Positions 8,261 to 19,050 of a stretch of DNA of 64,000 nt are shown piece after piece. Source of the DNA: Synechococcus sp. BL107 (GTDB lineage: Bacteria; Cyanobacteriota; Cyanobacteriia; PCC-6307; Cyanobiaceae); NCBI RefSeq assembly GCF_000153805.1, contig NZ_DS022298.1:194616-258615 (forward strand), written 5' to 3'. Position numbers and translations under genes: made by a program. Below the pieces are notes generated by a model. That model was not told the DNA's origin, did not search any database, and saw only the letters and a list, made by a program, of their open reading frames with translations. Every line of letters starts with the position of its first letter. Position 1 is the first letter of the stretch.

Positions 8261-9718
8261 TTGGCTGCCACACCCCTGATTCCTGTGATCCTCTGCGGGG
8301 GAACCGGTACACGGCTGTGGCCGCTGTCGCGCGCCAGTTATCCCAAGCAGTATTGGCCATTAAGTGGTGACGGCGACGCCACCCTGCTGCAGCAAACCCA
8401 ACAGCGTCTCGAGGGGCTGGAGGCTCTGGCAGCTCCATTGCTGATCTGCAATGAGGACCACCGCTTCATCGTGGCGGAGCAGATGCGCCAACTGGGCATT
8501 GAACCCAACGCAATCCTGTTGGAGCCGATGGGACGCAACACAGCTCCAGCAGTGACCGTGGCCGCACTGCAAGCCACCGCCGATGGCGATGACCCCCTCT
8601 TGCTGGTGCTCGCGGCGGACCATCTGATTCGCAACGCTGAACAGTTCCGCGCCGCCGTTGCCGCTGGACGGCCGGCTGCCGAAGCCGGCCGACTGGTGAC
8701 CTTTGGCATCGTGCCCACGGCCCCGGAAACCGGATACGGCTACATCGAAGCCGCCGAAGACTTCAACGTTGGAGAGCTGAAGGATGTTCCGATCGCGCGA
8801 TTTGTCGAAAAACCGGATCAAGCGACCGCAGAGCAGTTCTTAGCGACCGGCCGTTTCACCTGGAATAGCGGCATGTTCCTGTTCCGTGCCAGCGCCATGC
8901 TGGCGGAACTGGATCGACTCAACCCTGAGGTGGTGAGTTGCTGCCGGGCAGCCCTGGAGCAGGACACCGCCGACTTGGAGTTTCTGCGGTTGGAACGGGA
9001 AGCCTTTGCCAAATGCCCGAACGTGGCCATCGACGTGGCCGTAATGGAAAAAACAGAACTGGGCTCCGTGCTGCCCCTGGACGCGGGCTGGAGCGATGTG
9101 GGTAGTTGGAGTGCCCTCTGGGAAACCTCAGATCGTGACGGCGATGGCAACGTTCTGCAGGGACGGGTGATCTCCCAAGGGAGCCGCAACTGCTATCTCC
9201 GCAGCGAACACCGGTTGGTGGTGGGGCTTGGCGTTGAAAATCTAGTAGTGGTGGAAACGGATGATGCGGTTCTGATCGCGGATCGATCCCAGGCCCAGGC
9301 AATCAAAACCGTGGTGAAGCAACTGGAAGCCGACGGCAGCCCCGAAGGCAAAGCACACCGCAAGATTTACCGGCCCTGGGGCCACTACACCGGTGTGACG
9401 GAAGGGGAGCGCTGGCAAGTGAAACGCATTTCTGTGAAACCAGAGGCCAGCTTGTCGCTACAAATGCACCACCATCGGGCCGAACACTGGGTTGTAGTGA
9501 AGGGCACTGCGCTGGTAGAGCGGGACGGCAGTGAACAATTGGTAGGTGAGAACCAAAGCACCTACATCCCCATGGGATGCCGGCACCGTCTCTCCAACCC
9601 TGGCCGGATACCTGTGGAGCTGATCGAAGTGCAGAGCGGCGAATATCTCGGCGAAGACGACATCGTGCGCTTCGAAGACCGCTATGGCCGCAGTGATCTC
9701 ACAATCACCACCGCCTAG
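8261..9718 (+). CDS. manC: Mannose-1-phosphate guanylyltransferase / mannose-6-phosphate isomerase
   Basis: Bifunctional type II enzyme making GDP-mannose from mannose-1-phosphate, with a C-terminal cupin that isomerises fructose-6-phosphate to mannose-6-phosphate. The N-terminus has the pyrophosphorylase signature GGTGTRLWPLSR plus PKQ. The C-terminal cupin begins at RPWGHYTGV and contains QMHHHRAEHWVVVKG. Length (485) is normal. The only in-frame start near the domain is TTG 8261. No in-frame ATG or GTG occurs upstream, although the frame stays open back to 8180. It supplies precursor for GDP-mannose, GDP-fucose or GDP-rhamnose in surface polysaccharides. Confidence 0.93.
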   Translation: MAATPLIPVILCGGTGTRLWPLSRASYPKQYWPLSGDGDATLLQQTQQRLEGLEALAAPLLICNEDHRFIVAEQMRQLGIEPNAILLEPMGRNTAPAVTVAALQATADGDDPLLLVLAADHLIRNAEQFRAAVAAGRPAAEAGRLVTFGIVPTAPETGYGYIEAAEDFNVGELKDVPIARFVEKPDQATAEQFLATGRFTWNSGMFLFRASAMLAELDRLNPEVVSCCRAALEQDTADLEFLRLEREAFAKCPNVAIDVAVMEKTELGSVLPLDAGWSDVGSWSALWETSDRDGDGNVLQGRVISQGSRNCYLRSEHRLVVGLGVENLVVVETDDAVLIADRSQAQAIKTVVKQLEADGSPEGKAHRKIYRPWGHYTGVTEGERWQVKRISVKPEASLSLQMHHHRAEHWVVVKGTALVERDGSEQLVGENQSTYIPMGCRHRLSNPGRIPVELIEVQSGEYLGEDDIVRFEDRYGRSDLTITTA

Positions 9719-9734
9719 CTATTCAAGGACTTAA

Positions 9735-11624
9735 CTATTCAACGGTGACGCTTTTGGCCAAGTTGCGGGGTTGATCCACATCCAAACCGCGATGGGCCGC
9801 AATGTGATAACTGAGCAGCTGCATTGGAATCACGGTGAGTAGGGGGCTGATCCACTCACTCATCTCGGGCACCGCCAACAGCTCATCGAACAAGGCTGTA
9901 TCGGGCCCCTCTGGGGCTACACCGATTAGCTGGGCATCGCGAGCCTTTGCTTCTTGTGCGTTGCTGAGCACCTTGTCGAACACCAGGCCAGGAACGGCAA
10001 TCGACACCACCGGGACATGGGCATCTAAGAGGGCAATCGGGCCGTGTTTCATCTCGCCGGCGGGATAGCCCTCTGCGTGGATGTAACTGATCTCTTTCAA
10101 CTTGAGGGCACCTTCCAAAGCAATCGGATAGTTGATGCCTCGGCCCAAGAAAATCACGTCCTGGGTGGTAGCAAAGCGATAGGCCAACGCCGCACAGCGC
10201 TGATCATGCAGATCAACGAGCCCCCGCAAATGCTCTGGGAGCGCGCGCAATTCATCGGCCAAAGCCTCAATCTCTGAGGCTGAACGGCTGCGGCGGTTGG
10301 CCGCAAAGGCCATGGCGAGACCGTAGAAGGCCAACAGTTGCCCCAGGAATGTTTTGGTAGCCGCCACCCCCACCTCAATGCCGGCACCGATGTCGAGGAT
10401 GTGGGGCACCTGACGGGAGAGGGAGCTCTCGGCTCGGTTAGTGATTCCCAACTGGCGAGGGGAATAGGCCGGATCGCCATGGACTTCGCGGCGCTTGGCC
10501 TCCATGGCGAGAGCGGCCAAGGTGTCGGCGGTTTCCCCCGACTGAGTGACGCCAACGGTGAGGGTGTTGGGCGCTAAGGGCGGCGGGGAATAGCGAAATT
10601 CACTGGCGTAGTACACCGCCGTTGGCACACCGGCGAACTGTTCCAGCAGGTAGGCACCCACCATGGCAGCGTGGCGACTGGTGCCACAGGCCAGAATTTC
10701 GATTCGCTCGATGCCCTCATAAAACGAAGCCTCGAAGGGAAGGGCCACAGGCATTTGCTCCGTGAGCCCCTGGGGTAAGTGGCGGGCCACCCAAAGTTCG
10801 GCTGTTTCTGGCTGCTCATGGATCTCCTTGAGCATGAAGTGGCGAAATTCGCGCTTGTCCGCCACGTGATCAGTGCCGGTAAGCAGGGTTGGCATCCGCT
10901 GCTGACGCTCACCTTGCGCGTCGTAAAGCTCCACCCCCAGCGGCGATAGCAGGGCCACCTCGCCGTCTTCCATCGGAAGAATCGTGCGCGTAAAACCGGC
11001 CAAAGCTGGGGTATCACTGGCACAGAGAAATTCCCCCTCGCCCAAACCAATTAACAACGGTGCGGCTTTACGGGCCACCACCAAGGCGCCCGGGGTTTGG
11101 TCCCAGATCACAGCCAGGGCATAGGCCCCCTGCAACTGAGGCAATACCGCTTGCACCGCGTGAAGTAAAAGATCCCCACTGGGGCTTTTTTCAGCAGCCA
11201 GCCGTTTCTTCAGCTCTGCACCAATCAGGTGGGGGATCACCTCCGTGTCGGTTTCTGAGACGAACACCGCACCGTCCGTTTCAAGCGCCTCCCGCAGGTT
11301 GCGGTGGTTTTCGATGATGCCGTTCTGCACCACCGCCACGGAGCCATCCCCCGTGCAATGAGGATGGGCGTTGCGCTCTTCCGGTTTCCCATGGGTGGCC
11401 CAACGGGTATGGCCAATGCCGCACTGGCCAGAGGCACCTTGCTCCTCCACCCGAGCCGTGAGATTGACCAGTTTTCCCTTGGCCTTCAAACAGGTGAGCT
11501 GCCCTTCGGCATCCACCGTGGCGATGCCTGCGGAGTCGTAGCCCCGATATTCCAGCTGTCTTAATCCTTCGAGCAACTGGGGCGCAGCCTCGCGGGAGCC
11601 CACCAGAGCAACAATTCCGCACAT
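9735..11624 (-). CDS. glmS: Glutamine--fructose-6-phosphate aminotransferase (isomerizing)
   Basis: Makes glucosamine-6-phosphate for peptidoglycan, lipid A and amino sugars. The protein starts MCGIVALVG with Cys2 as the glutaminase nucleophile. It has LEYRGYDSAG, then two SIS sugar-isomerase domains (for example CGTSRHAAMVGAYLLEQFAG and GRGINYPIALEGALKLKEIS), and ends with the conserved PRNLAKSVTVE. The 629 residues are standard. It is convergent with manC (16-nt gap) and downstream of psaC, separated from it by a strong terminator. Confidence 0.97.
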   Translation of the reverse strand: MCGIVALVGSREAAPQLLEGLRQLEYRGYDSAGIATVDAEGQLTCLKAKGKLVNLTARVEEQGASGQCGIGHTRWATHGKPEERNAHPHCTGDGSVAVVQNGIIENHRNLREALETDGAVFVSETDTEVIPHLIGAELKKRLAAEKSPSGDLLLHAVQAVLPQLQGAYALAVIWDQTPGALVVARKAAPLLIGLGEGEFLCASDTPALAGFTRTILPMEDGEVALLSPLGVELYDAQGERQQRMPTLLTGTDHVADKREFRHFMLKEIHEQPETAELWVARHLPQGLTEQMPVALPFEASFYEGIERIEILACGTSRHAAMVGAYLLEQFAGVPTAVYYASEFRYSPPPLAPNTLTVGVTQSGETADTLAALAMEAKRREVHGDPAYSPRQLGITNRAESSLSRQVPHILDIGAGIEVGVAATKTFLGQLLAFYGLAMAFAANRRSRSASEIEALADELRALPEHLRGLVDLHDQRCAALAYRFATTQDVIFLGRGINYPIALEGALKLKEISYIHAEGYPAGEMKHGPIALLDAHVPVVSIAVPGLVFDKVLSNAQEAKARDAQLIGVAPEGPDTALFDELLAVPEMSEWISPLLTVIPMQLLSYHIAAHRGLDVDQPRNLAKSVTVE

Positions 11625-11626
11625 AT

Positions 11627-11652
11627 AAAAAAAGCCCGGCGATTGCCGGGCT
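11627..11652 (-). terminator. Rho-independent terminator of psaC
   Basis: On the minus strand the repeat GCCCGGC-AATC-GCCGGGC is followed by seven T residues. It lies ~27 nt past the psaC stop and just before glmS, so it should end the abundant psaC transcript. Confidence 0.85.
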
Positions 11653-11678
11653 GAGCTTATGTCTTCAAAACCAAAAAG

Positions 11679-11990
<312 letters not shown>

Positions 11991-12081
11991 TCACGGTTGT
12001 TAACGACCAAGTCATTCAAGGTGGGGGAATCAGAGGGCTTACTCGTAGGATGCAGCGTCCCGTTGTCCCGTTGCTACGGCC

Positions 12082-12324
12082 ATGTCCCAGGAAGCGATCC
12101 TTGAGAAAGTCCGATCGATCGTCGCGGAGCAGCTCAGCGTCGATGCCGGAGAAGTGAAACCGGAATCCAACTTTCAAAACGACCTGGGTGCTGACTCTCT
12201 CGACACCGTGGAGCTCGTGATGGCGTTGGAGGAAGCCTTCGATATTGAGATCCCCGACGAATCCGCTGAAGGCATCCTCACCGTTGGTGACGCCGTGAAG
12301 TACATCGAAGACAAGCAGGCCTGA
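12082..12324 (+). CDS. acpP: Acyl carrier protein
   Basis: Carrier of growing acyl chains in type II fatty acid synthesis. The 80-residue acidic protein contains the phosphopantetheine site [12 protein letters not shown] with Ser39 as the attachment residue. It is followed after 8 nt by fabF on the same strand, a very common pair, and is divergent from psaC. Confidence 0.98.
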   Translation: MSQEAILEKVRSIVAEQLSVDAGEVKPESNFQNDLGADSLDTVELVMALEEAFDIEIPDESAEGILTVGDAVKYIEDKQA

Positions 12325-12332
12325 GGATCGGC

Positions 12333-13580
12333 ATGGTGGAGGGTCTCCATCGCGTCGTCATCACCGGTCTCGGCGCGGTTACACCGATAGGCAACACGGT
12401 TCAGGACTACTGGAACGGTTTGACCTCAGGACGCAACGGCGTCGATGGGATCACGCTGTTTGATGCGTCGAACCATGCCTGTCGCTTTGCAGCAGAGGTA
12501 AAAGCATTTAATCCCGCTGGCTTGATTGAGCCCAAGGAAGCCAAACGCTGGGATCGCTTCTGCAAATTTGGAGTCGTGGCATCCAAGCAAGCCATCGCCC
12601 ACGCCGGCTTGGAGATCACGGATGCCAACGCGCACCGGATCGGCATGATCATTGGCTCGGGCGTGGGCGGCTTGCTCACGATGGAAACCCAAGCCCACGT
12701 CTTGGACGGCAAGGGGCCAGGACGGGTGAGCCCGTTCACGGTGCCGATGATGATTCCCAACATGGCTTCAGGCCTTGCGGCGATTGCGTTGGGCACCAAA
12801 GGTCCCAGCTCCGCGGTGGCCACGGCCTGTGCCGCCGGCTCGAACGCCATTGGCGACGCCTTCCGCCTGCTCCAGCTCGGCAAAGCGGATGCGATGGTTT
12901 GCGGCGGCGCGGAATCGGCGATTACCCCCCTGGGGGTGGCCGGATTCGCCAGTGCCAAAGCCCTGTCGTTCCGCAACGACGACCCCACCACCGCGAGCCG
13001 ACCGTTCGACAAAGAGCGGGATGGCTTTGTGATTGGCGAAGGGGCCGGCATTTTGGTGCTGGAAACCCTCGAGCACGCCCAAGCCCGTGGCGCCAATGTT
13101 CTTGGCGAAGTGATCGGCTACGGGATGACCTGCGATGCACACCACATCACCTCTCCAACTCCCGGTGGCGTTGGTGGTGCTGAGGCGATGCGCCTCGCCC
13201 TTGAGGATGCGGGCATCAATGCAGACGCCGTGGACTACGTAAATGCCCACGGCACAAGCACCCCCGCCAACGACAAAAACGAAACCTCGGCGATCAAGAG
13301 CGCCCTGGGATCGCGTGCCCTGCAGATACCGGTGAGCTCGACGAAATCGATGACGGGCCACCTTCTGGGTGGATCCGGTGGTATCGAAGCCGTCGCTTGC
13401 GTGCTAGCTCTGCAACACGGAATCGTCCCACCGACGATCAATCACAGCAATCCAGATCCCGATTGTGATTTGGATGTCGTGCCCAACACGGCCCGAGATC
13501 AGACACTGGCAACAGTGTTGTCCAACTCCTTCGGGTTCGGCGGCCACAACGTCTGCCTTGCGTTCCGACGCGCCAGCTAA
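12333..13580 (+). CDS. fabF: Beta-ketoacyl-ACP synthase II
   Basis: Condensing enzyme that elongates acyl-ACP with malonyl-ACP. The catalytic Cys166 lies in ATACAAGSNAIG. The two active-site histidines occur in VNAHGTSTPANDKNET and KSMTGHLLGGSGG. The 415-residue length is normal and the C-terminus ends in SNSFGFGGHN plus a short tail. It is directly downstream of acpP and upstream of tkt. Confidence 0.97.
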   Translation: MVEGLHRVVITGLGAVTPIGNTVQDYWNGLTSGRNGVDGITLFDASNHACRFAAEVKAFNPAGLIEPKEAKRWDRFCKFGVVASKQAIAHAGLEITDANAHRIGMIIGSGVGGLLTMETQAHVLDGKGPGRVSPFTVPMMIPNMASGLAAIALGTKGPSSAVATACAAGSNAIGDAFRLLQLGKADAMVCGGAESAITPLGVAGFASAKALSFRNDDPTTASRPFDKERDGFVIGEGAGILVLETLEHAQARGANVLGEVIGYGMTCDAHHITSPTPGGVGGAEAMRLALEDAGINADAVDYVNAHGTSTPANDKNETSAIKSALGSRALQIPVSSTKSMTGHLLGGSGGIEAVACVLALQHGIVPPTINHSNPDPDCDLDVVPNTARDQTLATVLSNSFGFGGHNVCLAFRRAS

Positions 13581-13633
13581 ACGGGATTTCCCGTTGATGC
13601 ATCAAACTCTCCCCAACTTTTCCCATTAACCCC

Positions 13634-15646
13634 ATGGTCGCTGCGCCCGCATCCCTCGACAACCTCTGCATCAACAGCATTCGGATGCTGGCGGTCGATG
13701 CGATCAACAAGTCCAACAGCGGCCACCCCGGCCTGCCAATGGGCTGCGCACCCATGGGATATGCGTTGTGGGACAAATTCCTGAACCACAACCCGAAGAA
13801 CCCCAAGTGGTTCAACCGCGACCGCTTCGTGCTGTCGGCTGGTCACGGCTGCATGTTGCTCTATGCGCTGCTGCACCTCACCGGCTACGACTCGGTGAGC
13901 ATCGACGACATCAAGCAGTTCCGTCAGTGGGGATCGAAGACCCCTGGGCACCCCGAAACCTTTGAAACCCCAGGCGTTGAAGTGACGACCGGCCCCCTCG
14001 GTGCTGGTATCGCCAACGCTGTGGGCCTGGCAATCGCTGAATCACACCTTGCCGCCAAGTTCAACAAGCCCGGCGCCACCCTCGTCGACCACTACACCTA
14101 TGTGGTGATGGGCGATGGTTGCAACCAGGAAGGCATTTCTTCAGAAGCCTGCTCCCTGGCGGGTCACCTGAAGCTGGGCAAGTTGATTGCCCTCTACGAC
14201 GACAACCACATCACGATCGACGGCCGCACCGACGTGTCGTTCACCGAAGACGTGCTGAAGCGCTATGAGGCCTATGGCTGGCATGTGCAGCACGTGGCCG
14301 ACGGCAACACCGACGTGGATGCCATCTCCAAAGCGATCGCAGCCGCTAAGGCCGTCACCGATAAGCCGTCGATCATCAAGGTGACCACCACAATCGGCTA
14401 TGGCTCCCCCAACAAAGCCGACACCGCTGGTGTTCACGGTGCTGCTCTTGGCGCCGAGGAAGCCGAGCTCACCCGCAAACAGTTGGGCTGGAACTATGGT
14501 CCCTTCGAGATTCCTCAAGAGGCCTACGACCAGTTCCGTAGTGCGATCGAGCGTGGCGCCAGCAAGGAAGCCGAGTGGAATCAAACCCTAGCCGCCTACC
14601 GCACCAAATTCCCCACTGAAGCCGCCCAATTTGAGCGGATGCTGCGCGGTGAACTCCCCGAAGGTTGGGAGACGAGCCTGCCGACTTACACCCCAGACGA
14701 CGGGGGCCTGGCCACCCGCAAACACTCGCAGATCTGCTTGGGTGCTTTGGGACCCAACATTCCCGAATTGATTGGTGGCTCCGCCGACCTAACCCACTCC
14801 AACTACACCGACATCAAGGGCGAAACCGGCTCCTACCAGCCTGAATCTCCTGAAAAGCGCTATCTGCACTTCGGTGTTCGCGAGCACGCAATGGCCGCAA
14901 TTCTCAACGGCATCGCTTACCACGACAGTGGCTTGATCCCCTACGGCGGCACCTTCCTGGTGTTTGCCGACTACATGCGTGGCTCCATGCGCCTTTCGGC
15001 CCTGAGCATGCTGGGTGTGATCTACGTGCTCACCCACGACTCCATAGGTGTGGGAGAAGACGGCCCCACCCACCAACCGATCGAAACGATCCCTTCGCTA
15101 CGGGCGATGCCAGGAATGTTGGTGTTCCGACCCGGCGACGGCAACGAAACCAGCGGTGCCTACAAGGTGGCGATTCAAAACCGCAACCGCCCAAGCTCCT
15201 TGTGCTTGAGCCGCCAGGGCATGGCCAATCAGGCCAACTCCTCCATCGACAAGGTGGCTCTGGGTGGCTACGTACTCGAAGACTGCGCTGGAACTCCAGA
15301 TCTGATCCTGATCGGCACCGGCACCGAACTTGACCTCTGCGTGCAGGCCGCAAAGCAGCTCACCGCAGACGGCAAGAAAGTACGAGTGGTTTCCATGCCA
15401 TGCGTAGAGCTATTCGATGAGCAGACCGACTCCTACAAGGAAGAGGTGCTTCCCAACGCCGTACGCAAGCGCATCGTGGTTGAAGCGGCTGAATCCTTCG
15501 GCTGGCACCGTTTCATTGGGCTCGATGGCGACAGTGTGACAATGAATCGCTTCGGTGCTTCTGCCCCTGGTGGAACATGCCTCAAGGAGTTTGGTTTTAC
15601 GGCAGAAAATGTAATCAGTAAAGCGAAGAAACTACTAACCAAGTAG
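13634..15646 (+). CDS. tkt: Transketolase
   Basis: Thiamine-diphosphate enzyme of the Calvin and pentose phosphate cycles, moving two-carbon units between sugar phosphates. The N-terminal domain shows [12 protein letters not shown] and the cofactor motif [13 protein letters not shown]. The pyrimidine domain shows [11 protein letters not shown] and [16 protein letters not shown]. Its 670 residues are full length. It is the last core gene before the 21-kb AT-rich island. Composition changes abruptly within ~100 bp of its stop. Confidence 0.97.
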   Translation: MVAAPASLDNLCINSIRMLAVDAINKSNSGHPGLPMGCAPMGYALWDKFLNHNPKNPKWFNRDRFVLSAGHGCMLLYALLHLTGYDSVSIDDIKQFRQWGSKTPGHPETFETPGVEVTTGPLGAGIANAVGLAIAESHLAAKFNKPGATLVDHYTYVVMGDGCNQEGISSEACSLAGHLKLGKLIALYDDNHITIDGRTDVSFTEDVLKRYEAYGWHVQHVADGNTDVDAISKAIAAAKAVTDKPSIIKVTTTIGYGSPNKADTAGVHGAALGAEEAELTRKQLGWNYGPFEIPQEAYDQFRSAIERGASKEAEWNQTLAAYRTKFPTEAAQFERMLRGELPEGWETSLPTYTPDDGGLATRKHSQICLGALGPNIPELIGGSADLTHSNYTDIKGETGSYQPESPEKRYLHFGVREHAMAAILNGIAYHDSGLIPYGGTFLVFADYMRGSMRLSALSMLGVIYVLTHDSIGVGEDGPTHQPIETIPSLRAMPGMLVFRPGDGNETSGAYKVAIQNRNRPSSLCLSRQGMANQANSSIDKVALGGYVLEDCAGTPDLILIGTGTELDLCVQAAKQLTADGKKVRVVSMPCVELFDEQTDSYKEEVLPNAVRKRIVVEAAESFGWHRFIGLDGDSVTMNRFGASAPGGTCLKEFGFTAENVISKAKKLLTK

Positions 15647-15998
15647 CGAACCAGAGGGGCATTGAGCACACAGGCAACAACGCCCCATGATCACAAAAAA
15701 ATTACATATACAAAGGATAAAAAACCATGGCAGAGGGAACTAATCCAGCAAAAAATGAAAACCAAACAACAACTAATAGCAATCGAACCAAACAAGAAAA
15801 TACATGAAGACAATTAAAATTAACTTCAAAAATAAATATAAAAAACAAAATCTATTAGAGAAGCCAATGGAAGGTAATTGGGTGAAAATAATAAGGATTA
15901 GTAAAAGTAGAATATTTGTTTTAAAAGACAAGAGAAGTGCCATTAAAGAAATATTCAATAAGAGCATAGATTTCGATAAATGCAATTAACTTGAATAG
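15647..15998. other. Left boundary spacer of the glycan island
   Basis: This 352-bp stretch begins with a weak possible hairpin just after tkt (GGGGC at 15656 and GCCCC at 15681, long loop, no clear T run). It then turns strongly A-rich. It should hold the promoter of the island operon. One small doubtful frame lies inside it (15804-15989). Confidence 0.4.
15804..15989 (+). CDS. Doubtful small ORF (61 aa, lysine-rich)
   Basis: ATG 15804 opens a 61-codon frame ending 9 nt before the nucleotidyltransferase gene. The product is basic (many Lys, Ile, Asn) with no recognisable motif or signal peptide. It could be a short leader gene of the island operon. It could equally be chance reading through A-rich spacer sequence, and there is no strong ribosome site. 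Confidence 0.2.
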   Translation: MKTIKINFKNKYKKQNLLEKPMEGNWVKIIRISKSRIFVLKDKRSAIKEIFNKSIDFDKCN

Positions 15999-17051
15999 AT
16001 GTTTAAGAAATTAGGCGAAATAAGCATTGACCAAGACACAAAGGTGATTGAAGCAATGCGCGTGATAGAGCACGGAGGAGCACAAATAGCATTAGTAATA
16101 GGGAGAAAGCAACAACTTTTGGGGACCCTGACAGACGGGGACATTAGGCGAGGAATTCTACACGGAAAAAAATTAGAATCGCCCGTGAAGGATCTTATGA
16201 ATCGAAACTTTCAATCTGCAAAATACAGCACAACAGCAAATCGTCAGGAGATGATAAAAATGATGAAAAAAAACTTTTTAAGGCATCTGCCAGTAATAGA
16301 CAAAAACGGAAATGTTGTAGAACTATTAATACTTGAAGAAATACTTAATCCACCAGAATATAAAAATCCAGTAGTAATTATGGCAGGGGGGAAAGGGACC
16401 CGATTAAGACCTAAAACAAAGAACTGTCCTAAACCAATGATACCTGTAGGAGATAAACCGATGCTAGAAATACAAATTGAAAAATGCATATCAAACGGAT
16501 TTAAAAATTTTTATATGTCAGTAAATTACCTAAAAGAGCAAATCATAGATTACTTTGAAGATGGCTCTAAATGGGGAGTAAATATTGAATACCTGATAGA
16601 AGAAGAGCCTCTAGGGACCGCAGGTTCACTACAACTGCTACCTGAATCAATATCAAAACCTATAATCGTAATAAACGGGGACGTACTTACAAAACTTAAA
16701 CCAAGCCAACTATTACAATTTCATAGCAGCCATAATGCTGAAGCGACGTTGTGTGTACGAGAACACGAGATTTCTATTCCGTTCGGGGTTATAGAAACAA
16801 GAGGACTTGAGCTGTCATCATTCGCAGAAAAACCAACATACCGATATTTGGTAAATGCGGGAATTTATGTAATTAATCCAAGACTGCTACAACTACTTTC
16901 CCCACAAACATATATAGATATGCCAGCATTCCTACAAAAAGCTCAGCAGTCAGAATATAGAGTCTTGACATGTCCAATACATGAATACTGGATAGATGTG
17001 GGGAACCCGGAATCACTTGAGGCTGCGATTAAGTCGTGGAAAACTAATTAA
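15999..17051 (+). CDS. CBS-domain sugar nucleotidyltransferase (PtmE-like)
   Basis: Predicted to activate a sugar-1-phosphate with a nucleotide. Residues 1-116 are a CBS pair (GTLTDGDIRRGIL near 42-54 and RHLPVIDKNGNVVEL). Residues 124-350 are a nucleotidyltransferase domain with MAGGKGTRLRPKT near 128-140 and PKPMIPVGDKPMLE. This CBS-NTP architecture matches PtmE, the N-acetylglucosamine-1-phosphate guanylyltransferase of Campylobacter legionaminic acid synthesis, and HddC-like enzymes. Nucleotide and sugar specificity are inferred from context only. It is the first clear gene of the island. Confidence 0.75.
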   Translation: MFKKLGEISIDQDTKVIEAMRVIEHGGAQIALVIGRKQQLLGTLTDGDIRRGILHGKKLESPVKDLMNRNFQSAKYSTTANRQEMIKMMKKNFLRHLPVIDKNGNVVELLILEEILNPPEYKNPVVIMAGGKGTRLRPKTKNCPKPMIPVGDKPMLEIQIEKCISNGFKNFYMSVNYLKEQIIDYFEDGSKWGVNIEYLIEEEPLGTAGSLQLLPESISKPIIVINGDVLTKLKPSQLLQFHSSHNAEATLCVREHEISIPFGVIETRGLELSSFAEKPTYRYLVNAGIYVINPRLLQLLSPQTYIDMPAFLQKAQQSEYRVLTCPIHEYWIDVGNPESLEAAIKSWKTN

Positions 17052-17169
17052 AAACTAAAACCCTGTAACATCAGAATTAAGAATCAACAAATTCAGAGTA
17101 ATCTAACATCAAGCTGACCGAGGAGAAGGAATGCTAGTCTATGGTGACTAGGAAATTTTTATTTGAAAG

Positions 17170-18150
17170 ATGGAAACATCATTGCAACGAGAGCAGAAAT
17201 TGCATGAAAGCAGAAAGTCTATGTATGAGACAACAGAAATATATCGAAGAACGTATATAAATGAAGAAACAGGACTAATAAAAAGTGAGCTTATAGAAAA
17301 TCGTGACTGTCCATGCTGTGGGAAAGATATGAAATCAATTCTCTTTACAAAAAATGGCGGCAGATATGTTAAGTGCAATAATTGTGGAATGATCTACTTA
17401 GATCCTGTTTTTAAAGATAATAAGCTAGTGGACTATTACAAAAAGAATAATACTGAACAGTCAAGTGCACATGAGAATGAATACGAGTTCTACAAAAACA
17501 TATATAGCCAAGGGCTTGTTGAAATAATTAAACACTGCAAGAATGGAAAATTGCTAGATGTAGGATGCTCAAGTGGTTTGTTCCTAGATTTGTGTAGAGA
17601 AAAAGGTTATAAGACATACGGAATAGAACTCAATGAGTCCGAACTAAATATAACAAGGCATAAAGAACACAAGGCATGGGGAAAACCAATACAGCAGCTA
17701 GAACTTGATGAGCAATTTGATGTCATATCAATGTGGGATGTATTTGAACATATTAAAGACGGAAATCAATACCTGGAATACTTAAATAAATTACTAAAAC
17801 CAGAAGGAATTATATTCCTACAAATACCAAGTTCTAACTCATTAGCGGCACGTATTCTTAGAGAAAAATGCAACATGTTTGATGGTATTGAACACGTCAA
17901 CCTATATGGGACATCAACAATCAAAAGAGTGGCAAAAAATGCAGGGTTTACAATAGTATCAATGATTTCAGTGATAGATGAACTTGGTCCAATTGGGAAC
18001 TATTTATCTTACGAGGATCCTTATCAAGGTAAATTCCAAGAAGGGGAATTAGGAGAGATACTTAGTAAGCAAGCTGTACTTGACCAACTACTTGGATACA
18101 AGCTACAAATAATATTGAAACCAGAACAAAACAGAGAGAAAAAATCGTAA
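17170..18150 (+). CDS. SAM-dependent methyltransferase with N-terminal zinc-binding segment
   Basis: Class I methyltransferase, probably acting on a sugar or glycan. The N-terminus has CPCCG near residue 47 and CNNCGMIYLDP near 72, a likely zinc ribbon. Motif I LLDVGCSSGLFLDL lies near 124. The post-core segment ISMWDVFEHIKDG and LKPEGIIFLQIP follows, as in Methyltransf_23 proteins of polysaccharide loci. Start ATG 17170 follows a GAAAG ribosome-site-like stretch. Codon use is A-rich like its neighbours. Confidence 0.75.
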   Translation: METSLQREQKLHESRKSMYETTEIYRRTYINEETGLIKSELIENRDCPCCGKDMKSILFTKNGGRYVKCNNCGMIYLDPVFKDNKLVDYYKKNNTEQSSAHENEYEFYKNIYSQGLVEIIKHCKNGKLLDVGCSSGLFLDLCREKGYKTYGIELNESELNITRHKEHKAWGKPIQQLELDEQFDVISMWDVFEHIKDGNQYLEYLNKLLKPEGIIFLQIPSSNSLAARILREKCNMFDGIEHVNLYGTSTIKRVAKNAGFTIVSMISVIDELGPIGNYLSYEDPYQGKFQEGELGEILSKQAVLDQLLGYKLQIILKPEQNREKKS

Positions 18151-18206
18151 AATAAGATATCGAATGAAAAGAAAACAAGGGTTTGAGGGTAAAATAAAAA
18201 GAAAAA

Positions 18207-19019
18207 ATGAATTCAAACAAAAGTGTTCAAGAATTAATGGATATCACTGGATGTGTGAGTTTAGTAACTGGGGCTGGGGGGCACATTGGAAAAGCCATCT
18301 CCACTGCATTGGCAGAAATTGGTTCCGACATTATATTACTGGATCGACAAGAAGTAGATTTAGAAGAAATCAGAGAGGATATTTGTAGAAATTTTAAAGT
18401 TGATGTTAAGACAATTAAGTGTAATCTTGAGTCAGACAAGGAAATAGTGAAGGTTCCACATTGGATAAAAGAGAATATTGGCAAACTTGATATATTGATA
18501 AACAACGCAGCATTTGTTGGAGAGAGAAACCTAGAGGGATGGTCAACAGAATTTAGTAAACAAAGTATTGCAACATGGAGAAGAGCGATAGAAGTAAATA
18601 TGACCGCAGCATTTGCTTTAACTCAAGGGTGCCACCAACTACTGCGGGAGTCAGATCATGCCTCGATTATAAATATCGGGTCAATATATGGGCTATATGG
18701 TCCAGATCTATCACTCTACAAAGGTACGGACATGAATAATCCGGCGGCGTATGCTGCAAGCAAAGGTGGATTGATACAACTGAGCCGTTGGCTCGCAACA
18801 GTATTAGCACCAAATATTAGAGTAAATTCAATATCACCAGGTGGCGTAATAAGGAATCAGCCAAAACAGTTCGTTGACAAATATATAGCGAAAACACCTC
18901 TAGGACGTATGGGAAGAGAAGAGGACTTCAAAGGCGCTGTTGCATACCTGGCTACGGATTTGTCTGCATGGGTCACTGGACAAAACATAATTGTAGATGG
19001 AGGATGGGGGGTGTGGTGA
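18207..19019 (+). CDS. Short-chain dehydrogenase/reductase (PtmA-like)
   Basis: Classical SDR oxidoreductase. It has the NAD(P) glycine motif TGAGGHIG at residues 21-28, NNA at 99-101, and the catalytic triad Ser159 (NIGSIYG), Tyr182 and Lys186 (YAASKGG). The C-terminus VTGQNIIVDGGWG is standard. The insert between the Ser and Tyr containing GPDLSLY is shared, as far as I recall, with PtmA-type enzymes of flagellin and legionaminic loci. The next gene (amidotransferase) starts 31 nt downstream. Confidence 0.78.
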   Translation: MNSNKSVQELMDITGCVSLVTGAGGHIGKAISTALAEIGSDIILLDRQEVDLEEIREDICRNFKVDVKTIKCNLESDKEIVKVPHWIKENIGKLDILINNAAFVGERNLEGWSTEFSKQSIATWRRAIEVNMTAAFALTQGCHQLLRESDHASIINIGSIYGLYGPDLSLYKGTDMNNPAAYAASKGGLIQLSRWLATVLAPNIRVNSISPGGVIRNQPKQFVDKYIAKTPLGRMGREEDFKGAVAYLATDLSAWVTGQNIIVDGGWGVW

Positions 19020-19050
19020 AGTAACATTGACCACAATAGAGACCTTAGAG

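Noticed and set aside
15773-15985. 70-residue hydrophobic minus-strand reading frame at the island's left edge
   Set aside because: It is the complement of A-rich spacer sequence, which yields Leu/Ile/Phe-rich frames by chance. No ribosome site or family motif.
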